Assembly (NCBI RefSeq): GCF_000805385.1
Contig: NZ_JTJW01000008.1
Span: 62,001-126,000 of the forward strand
DNA length: 64,000 bases
DNA from: Mycolicibacterium setense
GTDB taxonomy: Bacteria > Actinomycetota > Actinomycetes > Mycobacteriales > Mycobacteriaceae
Reading direction: 5' to 3'
Part shown: piece by piece, positions 8,506 through 16,016 of the stretch
How positions within the stretch are numbered: position 1 is the stretch's first letter
Layout: every line of letters starts with the position of its first letter
The notes under the pieces: generated by a model
The model's input: only the letters and a program-made list of their open reading frames with translations
Databases searched by the model: none
What the model was told of the DNA's origin: nothing
Position numbers and translations under genes: made by a program

Positions 8506-8786
8506 CACTCTATATAGACCCCGATGCGCTCGATAAGGTATCTCAGTCCTTGTCGGGTACCAGCGCCGACCTCGACACGGCGAGTGCCTCGGCACCGAGG
8601 TCAGTTGACGGCGGATGGGGAACACCGGCGATTCTGGGGATTCTTTCACAGCTAACCGACAACGCCGGTCAGCTTGTCGTGGCAGTCAAAGCAGTAGCGG
8701 GTGCGGTCGCTTCGGCCAGCGCCGGCTATCGCAGACAGGATGAGGCAGGCGCCGACGCGCTGAATGAAGCCATGCGGACAGGGTGA
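8502..8786 (+). CDS. Small WXG100/Esx-like protein with C-terminal YxxxD motif
   Basis: A 94-aa, mostly helical protein. A Gly-Trp-Gly turn (DGGWGTPAI, ~residues 36-44) in the middle and two flanking amphipathic helices give the helix-turn-helix plan of WXG100/Esx proteins. Near the C-terminus the sequence AGYRRQDEAG (~residues 74-83) contains YRRQD, which matches the YxxxD/E signal of type VII secretion substrates. No signal peptide. It starts with a GTG that overlaps the upstream stop and is followed after 4 bases by the larger WXG-like gene, the usual arrangement for a co-secreted heterodimer. Assignment rests on motif and context; export has not been shown. Confidence 0.65.
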   Translation: MTLYIDPDALDKVSQSLSGTSADLDTASASAPRSVDGGWGTPAILGILSQLTDNAGQLVVAVKAVAGAVASASAGYRRQDEAGADALNEAMRTG

Positions 8787-8790
8787 ATGA

Positions 8791-9870
8791 GTGCCAATCG
8801 ACACAAAGATTGAGGGGGATCCAAATTCCGTTCGCTCGGCAGCTGACTGGCTTCGGTCGACCCTGGCGAGCAAGGTTTCGCACACAGCGGATACAATTCA
8901 TGCTGCCCGAACGACGGCAACTGCCGACTGGCAAGGTGAGGCCGGGGACGCCTTCGTTGCGCGAATGACAAGTGGCGCAATGAAGGTTGACGGGCTGGAA
9001 ACAGCCATCACAAATAGTGCGCAGGCAATCGATGCCTTCGCGGCGGACCTCCAGCGCGCTCAGTCTGAAATGCAAACAGTTCGCAACACCGCAATGAGTG
9101 CCGGATTGACCGTGGATGGGTTCATCATTCAGGATGCCGCGGAAGAAGCATTAATTGATGCGTACAATGCAGCTTTCCACGCCGCAGAGGCCGCCCGAAC
9201 TATGGAGAAACTCGGTGCGGATACCCTCAAGAATGCCTGGACGGACCTCAGAACAAAGTGGTTCTTTGTGGTATCCGATCTGATCAATGGTGGAGCTGGC
9301 GCGCTCATCGACGTAAATGCCTCGACAATGTTGAAACACGCCGAGTTCTTGGACGAACAAGCAGCGAGAGACCTGAACAGGGCAAAATCCGCACCTCCTG
9401 GCACTCCCGCCGCCTTGATCTACAGAGATATTGATGACGCTCGCGCCGCCGCGAACCAAGCCAAGGACGCAGTCAAGAACGCCGAGAACGTCAGGGCAAA
9501 GGGGGCTTCGATCGGCCTCAAGGTCGGTGGAGGTCTTGCGGTAGCCGGCGTCGTGTACGACATTGCCAATGGCAAAGACGTTGACCAGGCCATCGTGTCC
9601 GGCGCTGCTGGCTTCGGTGCTTCAGTCCTGGCGGGAGCTGGCGCTGGTGCGCTGATCGGCAGCGCGATTCCCATTCCCGGAGTCGGAACAGTAGGCGGCG
9701 CTCTGGTCGGCGCAACGGTCGGGATTTTTACCTCCGGCGCTGTCGATTCCCTCTATCAGAACGGCATCGGCAGCCTCGGCGATGCCATCAGCGATGGAGC
9801 CGCCGCTGTGGCCGGCACGGGGCAGGCCATTGGTGGACTTGCCAAAGGGGCGTGGGATGCAATCTTCTGA
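8791..9870 (+). CDS. Large WXG100-like putative T7SS effector with glycine-zipper C-terminus
   Basis: A 359-aa protein. Residues ~1-105 look like a WXG100 helical hairpin (ADWQGEAGDAF at the turn). The middle is helical and charged; YRDID (~residue 210) again fits YxxxD. Residues ~240-345 are rich in Gly and Ala (GASVLAGAGAGALIGS, then PIPGVGTVGGALVGATVG), a glycine-zipper pattern seen just before the toxin part of many polymorphic or LXG-type toxins. No enzymatic toxin motif follows, so either the glycine-rich part itself inserts into membranes or this is a toxin-less paralogue. Codon use is AT-richer than in flanking genes (for example 45% GC in 9121-9180). GTG start at 8791; the end overlaps the next gene. 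Confidence 0.6.
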   Translation: MPIDTKIEGDPNSVRSAADWLRSTLASKVSHTADTIHAARTTATADWQGEAGDAFVARMTSGAMKVDGLETAITNSAQAIDAFAADLQRAQSEMQTVRNTAMSAGLTVDGFIIQDAAEEALIDAYNAAFHAAEAARTMEKLGADTLKNAWTDLRTKWFFVVSDLINGGAGALIDVNASTMLKHAEFLDEQAARDLNRAKSAPPGTPAALIYRDIDDARAAANQAKDAVKNAENVRAKGASIGLKVGGGLAVAGVVYDIANGKDVDQAIVSGAAGFGASVLAGAGAGALIGSAIPIPGVGTVGGALVGATVGIFTSGAVDSLYQNGIGSLGDAISDGAAAVAGTGQAIGGLAKGAWDAIF

Positions 9871-10687
9871 GCATCAAGACATTCCCGCAGGTTGGACGGA
9901 CGCCCATGACGGTGTCAAGTTCCACCTCTCCGCCGTCGGACTGAGTGCCATATCCGCCTTTTCGTTCCTGTTCGGAATCATGATCGCCGCAGCAGGCAAC
10001 GTTATTGCACTGAAATATTTTTTGCTCTTCGCACTGTTTACTGCCCTCATTGTCGCATTCGCCCTCGTGGGCCGGTATCGCCGCATGCACCTTTCGTCGG
10101 CAATCCGGACGATAGAGCGGGATGGTGTTCCGGGGACGGAAATCCGATACTCAGGCTGGCAATTCACGATTCTGGTTGCCTTGATGGGGTGCGGCACTCT
10201 GCTTTGCGCGACGGCCGCGATCGAGACATTTATCGACCAAGATGAGGGGTTTCCCGGCTTCGCCGTGGTGATCGGCGCCCTGGGTGTCGTTTTCGCGTCC
10301 TTCATCGCGGTCGTGGTTGCAGGACGCGTCCGCCGTGGCGGCGTCACACTGACGAGTCAGGGAATTATTCAGCACGGCAGGAGCTTCGAGTCGCGATTGC
10401 CCTGGTCGTCCCTGGTGTCCTTCAAGGCGGTTACCGACGGACATCCGATCATTCTGGGGATCGCCTATGCCAATGCCGATTGGAATCGGCGGTACACCAC
10501 ACGACTCTGGCGCATCGACCGCCTGCCGCCGGCACCGATGATCGAATTCGACTGTCGGCAGTTCGATGTCGACCCATACATCCTGTATAGCTACGTGCGG
10601 ACTTACGTCGAAAACCCAGAACTGCGTGCAGAACTCGGAACCGAAGCGGCCCTCGCCCGCGCGCAGTACATGCAACCGGTTCGCTGA
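9857..10687 (+). CDS. Membrane protein, putative immunity partner of the effector
   Basis: A 276-aa integral membrane protein that I cannot assign to a named family. Four hydrophobic segments are visible in two pairs (~27-50, 53-71, 101-122, 133-155), followed by a soluble region starting VTLTSQGIIQHGRSFESRLPWSSLVSF that resembles bacterial PH-like domains. The ATG at 9857 overlaps the end of the effector gene by 14 bases, so expression is coupled. Tight coupling of a membrane protein to a secreted putative toxin suggests an immunity or anchoring role, but this is inference. It ends 23 bases before the convergent LysR gene, which closes the AT-richer island. Confidence 0.55.
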   Translation: MQSSEHQDIPAGWTDAHDGVKFHLSAVGLSAISAFSFLFGIMIAAAGNVIALKYFLLFALFTALIVAFALVGRYRRMHLSSAIRTIERDGVPGTEIRYSGWQFTILVALMGCGTLLCATAAIETFIDQDEGFPGFAVVIGALGVVFASFIAVVVAGRVRRGGVTLTSQGIIQHGRSFESRLPWSSLVSFKAVTDGHPIILGIAYANADWNRRYTTRLWRIDRLPPAPMIEFDCRQFDVDPYILYSYVRTYVENPELRAELGTEAALARAQYMQPVR

Positions 10688-10710
10688 CCTGTTATGTGGC
10701 AGCCAGCCAG

Positions 10711-11589
10711 TCACCTGACGCGCAGACGGCGGCGAGCCATCTCGATCAACACCCTGGCAGCCGGACTCATCGGCCCCTGCGCACGCCATGCGAACACCAA
10801 CCGGCCCCGCAGCTCCGGCGTGATGGGCAACGGGTGCAGCGCAGTCCGCGCGATGGCCACCGACTCCGGCAACACCGCGACCCCGAGCCCACGCTCGGCG
10901 AGGTCGGCCAGCGCGTTCGGGGTGCTGGCCTCGAACGCGACCCGCGCCGCCACCCCGGCCGAGCGGCAGGCCCGGTCGAACTGGTGGCGGATGCCGGCGC
11001 CGCTCGGCAGGGCGATCACCGGGTGGTCCGCGAGTTCGCGCAGCGCGACGGTGCGCCGTCGCCGCCACGGATGGTCGCCTGCCACCGCTGCGACGATGCG
11101 CTGGTCGGTCACCACCTCGGCGGCCAGACCGGCTGGCAGTTCGGCGCCCACCGACACGATGGCCGCATCGAGCCGTCCCGAATCCACGCTCTCCAGCAGC
11201 GCGTCGGACTCGTCGGTGGTCAACGTGATGTCGACCAGCGGATGTGCCGCGTGGAACTCGGCGAGCAATCCCGCCATGTCGAAATCGTGGGCCGTCACGG
11301 TGCCCACCACGACCGAGCCCCGAAGCAATTCGTCGAGTTCCTCGACCGCGGTGCGGGCGGCGGTGACGGCGGCCAGCGCTGCCCGCGCGTGGGGCAACAC
11401 GGCTTCACCGGCGGAGGTCAGCCGGACCGCGCGCCGGCTTCGATCGAACAGTTGCTGACCGAGTTCGCGCTCAAGGTGGCGGATCTGGGCGCTGACCGCT
11501 GGTTGCGCGACGTGCACGCGCTCAGCGGCGCGGGTGAAGTTGGCTTCTTCGGCCACCGCGACGAAGTATTCGAGCTGCCGCAATTCCAT
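10711..11589 (-). CDS. LysR-family transcriptional regulator
   Basis: DNA-binding regulator of 292 aa. The N-terminal winged helix-turn-helix (residues ~1-60: LRQLEYFVAVAEEANFTRAAERVHVAQPAVSAQ is the classic LysR head) is followed by a periplasmic-binding-protein-like effector domain from ~90. It is transcribed divergently from the flavin monooxygenase/alpha-beta hydrolase operon, with a LysR-box-like palindrome between them, so that operon is its likely target. The inducer is probably an aromatic or monooxygenase substrate, by family habit only. Confidence 0.92.
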   Translation of the reverse strand: MELRQLEYFVAVAEEANFTRAAERVHVAQPAVSAQIRHLERELGQQLFDRSRRAVRLTSAGEAVLPHARAALAAVTAARTAVEELDELLRGSVVVGTVTAHDFDMAGLLAEFHAAHPLVDITLTTDESDALLESVDSGRLDAAIVSVGAELPAGLAAEVVTDQRIVAAVAGDHPWRRRRTVALRELADHPVIALPSGAGIRHQFDRACRSAGVAARVAFEASTPNALADLAERGLGVAVLPESVAIARTALHPLPITPELRGRLVFAWRAQGPMSPAARVLIEMARRRLRVR

Positions 11590-11600
11590 AACTGATCACA

Positions 11601-11620
11601 ATAGTTTATGGACCAACTAT
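11601..11620. promoter_or_regulatory. LysR-box-like operator between regulator and monooxygenase
   Basis: ATAGTT (11601-11606) and AACTAT (11615-11620) form a perfect inverted repeat with an 8-base spacer, containing the T-N11-A pattern typical of LysR sites. TATCGT at 11631-11636 is a candidate -10 for the rightward operon. Confidence 0.5.
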
Positions 11621-11659
11621 GTATTGGACTTATCGTTTGGCGCAGCCGAGGCTGGAGGC

Positions 11660-12790
11660 ATGTCCGCTAAACCTATTGTCATCGCCGGGGCCGGTATCGG
11701 CGGCCTCACCGCCGCACTCACCTTGCACGCGAACGGTTTTCCCGTCATCGTGCTGGAAGGCGCCCGCGAACTGCGTGCCCTCGGCGTGGGCATCAACCTG
11801 TTGCCACACGCCGTGCGCGAGCTGACCGAACTCGGACTCGGCGAGGCCGTTCGCGCCATCGCCGCCACCCCGGCCGTCATCGATTTCTACACCGCCGACG
11901 GCTCCCTGTTGTTCCGCGAGCCGCGCGGGATCGAGGGCGGCTACGGCTACCCGCAATGCTCGGTACACCGCGGCCGGTTGCAGATGCTGTTGCTCGAGGC
12001 GGTCCGGTCTCGCCTGGGTTCCGACGCGGTGCGCACCGACTCCGCCGTCACCGATTTCGAGGAAACCGACCGCCAGGTCCGTGTGGCGACCCGGGCCGGA
12101 GAGTTCACTGCCGAGCTATTCGTCGGAGCGGACGGAGTCCACTCGATGGTGCGCCGGCGGTTGCATCCGGGCCCCGATCCGCTGATCTGGTCGGGAGTCC
12201 GAATGTTCCGCGGCGCGAGCCACATCCGGCCGTTTCTCGACGGCCGCACGATGGCGATCGTCAAAGGCCCCGGCGGGCTCGAGCTGGTGACCTACCCGAT
12301 CGGCAGTGGCCTGGTGAACTGGGTGCTGCAGGTCGCCGAGGCCGAACCCGGCCCGCTCCCCGGTGATGCCAACTGGAATGCTCCGGTCGATCCCACGGCG
12401 GTGGCCGCCCGCATGTCCGACTGGCGGCTGGACTGGTTGGACCCGGCCGAACTCGTGGCCCGGTCCGCGGCCGTGTTCGAGTACCCGATGGTCGACCGCG
12501 AGCCCTTGTCCCGCTGGGGCACTCGACGTATCACGCTGCTCGGCGACGCCGCGCACCCGATGTATCCCGTCGGCGCCAACGGCGGCTCACAGGCCATTCT
12601 CGATGCCCGCGCCCTCGCCGACGAGCTGGCCGCCGGACGCGGCGTCGCCGGCTACGAGGCCCGCCGAATCCCAGAGACCACAGCTGTGGTGCACGCCAAT
12701 CGCGAGATGCATGCCGGTGATCCCCGGGATCTGGCCCAGGTCACCGCCGACTATCGACGAAACACCCGCGCGGACAGGAGTTCCCGATGA
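11660..12790 (+). CDS. FAD-dependent aromatic-ring monooxygenase (hydroxylase family)
   Basis: Class A flavoprotein monooxygenase of 376 aa, expected to hydroxylate an aromatic substrate with NAD(P)H and O2. It shows the Rossmann fingerprint IAGAGIGGLTAAL at ~7-19 and the second FAD motif GDAAHPMYPVGANGGSQA at ~295-312. The sequence style resembles salicylate or 3-hydroxybenzoate 6-hydroxylases, but the substrate cannot be deduced. ATG at 11660 is preceded by GGAGG. The stop overlaps the ATG of the hydrolase gene (ATGA), so they form an operon under the divergent LysR regulator. Confidence 0.85.
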   Translation: MSAKPIVIAGAGIGGLTAALTLHANGFPVIVLEGARELRALGVGINLLPHAVRELTELGLGEAVRAIAATPAVIDFYTADGSLLFREPRGIEGGYGYPQCSVHRGRLQMLLLEAVRSRLGSDAVRTDSAVTDFEETDRQVRVATRAGEFTAELFVGADGVHSMVRRRLHPGPDPLIWSGVRMFRGASHIRPFLDGRTMAIVKGPGGLELVTYPIGSGLVNWVLQVAEAEPGPLPGDANWNAPVDPTAVAARMSDWRLDWLDPAELVARSAAVFEYPMVDREPLSRWGTRRITLLGDAAHPMYPVGANGGSQAILDARALADELAAGRGVAGYEARRIPETTAVVHANREMHAGDPRDLAQVTADYRRNTRADRSSR

Positions 12791-13455
12791 CCACGTACGT
12801 TCTGGTACCCGGTGCGTGTCACGGCGGTTGGTGCTTCGACGATCTCGCCGCCGCGCTGCGCTCCGAGGGCCACCGGGTGTTGACGCCGACGCTGACCGGG
12901 GTGGCCGAGCGCTCGCACCTGGCCCACGCCGGGGTCAACCTGGAAACCCATATCGCCGACGTGATCGCGGAGATGCGCGCCCACCATGTGACCGATGCGG
13001 TACTGGCCGGACACAGCTACGGCGGCATGGTGATCACCGCCGTCGCGGATCGCCTTCCGCAGCAAGTAGATTCACTGGTATATCTGGACGCGTTCGCACC
13101 GCGAGACGGCGACTCCTGCTGGACCCTGACCAACGACGAGCAGCGCGAGTGGTACATCGGCGTTGATGCGACCGGCTACGGTGTGCCCCCGCTGCCGTTC
13201 TTCGATGACCGCGCCACGGCGCATCCACTCGCGTCGCTGATGCAGCCGATCCGGCTGAGCACCGCGCCGTCGGAGATACGCCGGACCTTCGTCTACGCGC
13301 AGCGATGGCCTACGGAATCGCCGTTCGCGCCGACCTACCAACGACTCCGGACGGACCCCGCGTGGACCACGTACTCACTCGACGGCGCCCACAACCTCAT
13401 GCGCGACAACCACAACGACTTGGTGCACATCCTGCTCGAGGCGGCCGGCGGATGA
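12787..13455 (+). CDS. Alpha/beta hydrolase
   Basis: A 222-aa hydrolase of the small esterase/hydroxynitrile-lyase-like branch. It has the oxyanion-hole start LVPGACHGGWCFDDL, the nucleophile elbow GHSYGG (Ser ~77) and a C-terminal catalytic His in DGAHNLMRDNHND. Many relatives cleave esters or ring-opened products of aromatic degradation; the coupling to a flavin hydroxylase suggests the same here. Its start overlaps the monooxygenase stop by 4 bases. Substrate unknown. Confidence 0.82.
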   Translation: MTTYVLVPGACHGGWCFDDLAAALRSEGHRVLTPTLTGVAERSHLAHAGVNLETHIADVIAEMRAHHVTDAVLAGHSYGGMVITAVADRLPQQVDSLVYLDAFAPRDGDSCWTLTNDEQREWYIGVDATGYGVPPLPFFDDRATAHPLASLMQPIRLSTAPSEIRRTFVYAQRWPTESPFAPTYQRLRTDPAWTTYSLDGAHNLMRDNHNDLVHILLEAAGG

Positions 13456-13469
13456 CGTGGCCGTCGCCG

Positions 13470-14909
13470 TCATCCTGAAATAGCTGCCGGAGCCTGCCCG
13501 GTCTGACGGAGCTGGTCACGGATGACGTCGGCCCGGGTGCTGATCGCGCCGACGTAACCATCGGGCCGGACCAGGACATGGGAGCCGACGGGCACGTCGT
13601 AGTCAGCGTTCGGCGCGAGGCGCACCTGCGGGATGCCGAAATCGACTGGGTCCGACCCGAATTGCAGCGCGGTCCAGTGCGGGCCGCGGAACACGTCGAA
13701 CAGTCTGCGACTATCCGGCAGGAGACCGTCGGGTGCCCGGTCGCCGGCGCGCAGCGCACCGGACGGATCGGTATCGACCGCGAGCGGGCCACCGCGGTAG
13801 TTGATGTCCAACTGGTGGATGGCCGCCGGCGCAGGCGCTGTGGCACCGAACCCCTGGCGGTGCAGCAGGCCACTGAGCTGCAGCACCTCGGCGGCGACGG
13901 GCAGGCGCTCCGCCTCGTAACTGTCCAAGAGGGCCCCAGGCGCTCCGGCCGACACAGCGGCCAGTTTCCAGCCGAGGTTGTAGGCATCCTGGACCCCGGT
14001 GTTGACGCCTTGTCCCCCGGCGGGCGAATGCACGTGGGCGGCGTCCCCGGCCAACAACACGCGGCCCATCCGGAAGTGTTGTGCCATCAACAGATTCACC
14101 CGATACAGCGAGATCCACCTCAGGTCCGACAAAACGATGTCCGTTCGACCCGACCGGCGCTCCAGCACGGCTTGCATGCCTTCGAGGGTCAGAGCGGGGA
14201 TCTCGTCGCCCGGTGCCATCGTCACCACCAACTGGTAATGGTCGCTGCCCGGCAGGTTCCACAGCGAGAACCGCCTCGCCTGGTCGCCGTCACGGGTCAG
14301 CAGGTGGCAGCATCGTCCGTCGAGCCCGGCGGCGCGCACGTCGCCCACCACGATGCGTTCCTCGGTGAGTGCGCCGCCAAGGAACTCAACCCCGGACATT
14401 TTGCGGACGGTGCTACGGCCGCCGTCGGCGCCGACCAGATACTCGGCGCAGACCGGACCCCGGTTGGTGTGGACCGTGACGCCGTCTGCGCCTTGATCGA
14501 AACCCGTTACCTCGGTGTCGAATTCGATGATTCCGCCCAATTCGGCGAATCGCGCGGCCAAGATCTGGTCGGTGCGCCACTGCGGAAGGAGCCACGTGTA
14601 CGGATACGGCACGGCCCGGGTGGCCTCCAACTCGGGCAGTCCCAGCAGCTCGTAGATCGGTTTCTCCCACACCACGTCCGCGCCGCGGTAGAGCCGCATG
14701 GGCGGAAACGGCTCACCGGCGGCCAGTACGGCGCCGATCACGCCGAGGTCGTCGAAGACCTCCAGGGTGCGTGGCTGCAGTCCCTTGCCGCGCGAGCCGG
14801 GGAACAGCGTCGCGGCCTTGTCCAGCACCCGGCAGGGCACACCGCGGCGGGCCAATTCGATGGCCAGGGTCAGTCCGGTCGGCCCGGCACCCGCGATCAC
14901 GACGGTCAT
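13470..14909 (-). CDS. FAD-dependent monooxygenase (PheA/TfdB-type)
   Basis: A 479-aa flavoprotein hydroxylase with the N-terminal FAD fingerprint VVIAGAGPTGLTLAIELA, the mid-protein LVGADGGRSTVR motif and the FAD/ribityl motif LLAGDAAHVHSPAGGQGVN, followed by a thioredoxin-like C-terminal region found in phenol and polyketide hydroxylases. The rifampicin monooxygenase Rox belongs to the same broad family, but nothing here shows drug specificity. Its ATG overlaps the stop of the TetR gene just upstream (ATGA), so regulator and enzyme are co-transcribed. It is convergent with the alpha/beta hydrolase. Confidence 0.85.
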   Translation of the reverse strand: MTVVIAGAGPTGLTLAIELARRGVPCRVLDKAATLFPGSRGKGLQPRTLEVFDDLGVIGAVLAAGEPFPPMRLYRGADVVWEKPIYELLGLPELEATRAVPYPYTWLLPQWRTDQILAARFAELGGIIEFDTEVTGFDQGADGVTVHTNRGPVCAEYLVGADGGRSTVRKMSGVEFLGGALTEERIVVGDVRAAGLDGRCCHLLTRDGDQARRFSLWNLPGSDHYQLVVTMAPGDEIPALTLEGMQAVLERRSGRTDIVLSDLRWISLYRVNLLMAQHFRMGRVLLAGDAAHVHSPAGGQGVNTGVQDAYNLGWKLAAVSAGAPGALLDSYEAERLPVAAEVLQLSGLLHRQGFGATAPAPAAIHQLDINYRGGPLAVDTDPSGALRAGDRAPDGLLPDSRRLFDVFRGPHWTALQFGSDPVDFGIPQVRLAPNADYDVPVGSHVLVRPDGYVGAISTRADVIRDQLRQTGQAPAAISG

Positions 14910-15475
14910 CCGCGGGCACCTCCGAGCAGGACCAGCAGCACGTCGTCGATCAGCCGCACACTGAACGCCGCGTCGACGGGCAGGTCGAGGTGGATCTGTC
15001 GCAGGATCATCGCCTCGGCCACGTCGTGGATCAACTCCACATCGGTGTCGGTCGCGATGTCTCCGCGGGCAACGGCCCGTTGCAGCGCGTCGTGGAAGGG
15101 TGAGAGCTCCTCCTTGTCGAGGTGTTCGCGGAGAGCCTCGGCCAGCTGTTGGTCGTGGCGCATCAGCGTCGCCAGTTCGGCGGTCACCCGAGTCAGCGGC
15201 TCGGCCACCTCCGCGGCCAGCGCGTCCATGACCGCCAACAGATCACCGCGCAGGTGACCGGTATCGGGCACGGCCGCGTTGCGTGCCGCGTCGGCTGCGT
15301 CCAGGGCGGCGCGGACCAACTGGGCCTTGTTCGGCCACCTGCGGTAGATGGTGGCCTTGCTGGCGCTTGCCCGCGCCGCCACGGCATCGATGGTCAGCGC
15401 GGCATAGCCGCGTTCACCCAACAATTCGATCGTGGCGGCCAGTACCGCCTGCTCACGTTCCATTCCTCGGACCAT
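14906..15475 (-). CDS. TetR-family transcriptional regulator
   Basis: A 189-aa regulator with the TetR helix-turn-helix at ~10-55 (LLGERGYAALTIDAVAARASASKATIYRRWPNK). The ATG at 15475 (MVRGMEREQ) is preferred; a longer frame from 15508 would run into the palindrome at 15485-15503 that looks like its operator. It is the first gene of an operon with the monooxygenase and is divergent from the DUF35/thiolase operon, whose promoter also carries a related palindrome. It may thus control both directions. Confidence 0.9.
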   Translation of the reverse strand: MVRGMEREQAVLAATIELLGERGYAALTIDAVAARASASKATIYRRWPNKAQLVRAALDAADAARNAAVPDTGHLRGDLLAVMDALAAEVAEPLTRVTAELATLMRHDQQLAEALREHLDKEELSPFHDALQRAVARGDIATDTDVELIHDVAEAMILRQIHLDLPVDAAFSVRLIDDVLLVLLGGARG

Positions 15476-15484
15476 GCCCCAAGC

Positions 15485-15503
15485 GTACGAAACCGTTTCG
15501 TAC
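15485..15503. promoter_or_regulatory. TetR operator palindrome (proximal)
   Basis: GTACGAAACCGTTTCGTAC, a 19-bp perfect inverted repeat (9-bp arms around one base), 10 bases before the TetR start. It probably mediates autorepression. Confidence 0.6.
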
Positions 15504-15523
15504 ACCACAATCGATTATCGCCA

Positions 15524-15572
15524 CCACGAAACTGCAACACGTTTCAGTTTCGTGGTCTTGATCGTTTAGGCT
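15524..15572 (+). promoter_or_regulatory. Promoter of the DUF35/thiolase operon with a second palindrome
   Basis: CCACGAAACTG (15524-15534) and CAGTTTCGTGG (15545-15555) are perfect 11-bp arms around a 10-base loop and share CGAAAC/GTTTCG with the palindrome at 15485-15503. TAGGCT at 15567-15572 is the -10, 6 bases before the GTG at 15579, so the palindrome covers the -35 position. Confidence 0.6.
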
Positions 15573-15578
15573 GGCCGC

Positions 15579-16016
15579 GTGCCAGCAGCATCTTCGCAAC
15601 CCGCGATCGACGGATGGTTCGCCTCCGACGACGCCGGTGCCACCCACCTGATCGGCGGCAAGTGCACCCAGTGCGCCACCTACGTGTTCCCGCCGCGCGA
15701 GAACAACTGCCCCAACCCGGCCTGTGACAGCGACACCCTGGACCTGGTTCCGCTGTCCCGCCGCGGAAAAGTCTGGAGCTACACCGAGAACCGGTATCTC
15801 CCGCCCAATCCGTACCCGCAGACCGATCCGTTCGAGCCGTTCGCCATCGCCGCGGTCGAACTGGCCGACGAAGGCCTGATCGTGCTCGGCAAGGTTGTCG
15901 AAGGCACCCTCGCCGCCGATCTGAAGGTCGGCATGGAGATGGAGCTGACCACCATGACGCTCTACACCGACGACGAGGGCGTCGAGCGCACCACCCACGC
16001 CTGGAGGATCGCCTGA
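15579..16016 (+). CDS. DUF35 OB-fold zinc-ribbon acyl-CoA-binding protein (Rv1628c-like)
   Basis: A 145-aa partner protein of thiolase-like enzymes in steroid or lipid side-chain breakdown. A rubredoxin-like zinc ribbon is visible as CTQCATYVFPPRENNCPNPAC (Cys ~27, 30, 44, 49), followed by an OB-fold (SRRGKVWSYTENRYLPP). In related systems such DUF35 subunits form a complex with a thiolase or an aldolase. The GTG at 15579 follows a TAGGCT -10 by 6 bases, so the mRNA is leaderless. Its stop overlaps the thiolase ATG by one base (TGATG). The pair and its nearness to polA match M. tuberculosis Rv1628c/Rv1627c. Confidence 0.88.
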   Translation: MPAASSQPAIDGWFASDDAGATHLIGGKCTQCATYVFPPRENNCPNPACDSDTLDLVPLSRRGKVWSYTENRYLPPNPYPQTDPFEPFAIAAVELADEGLIVLGKVVEGTLAADLKVGMEMELTTMTLYTDDEGVERTTHAWRIA

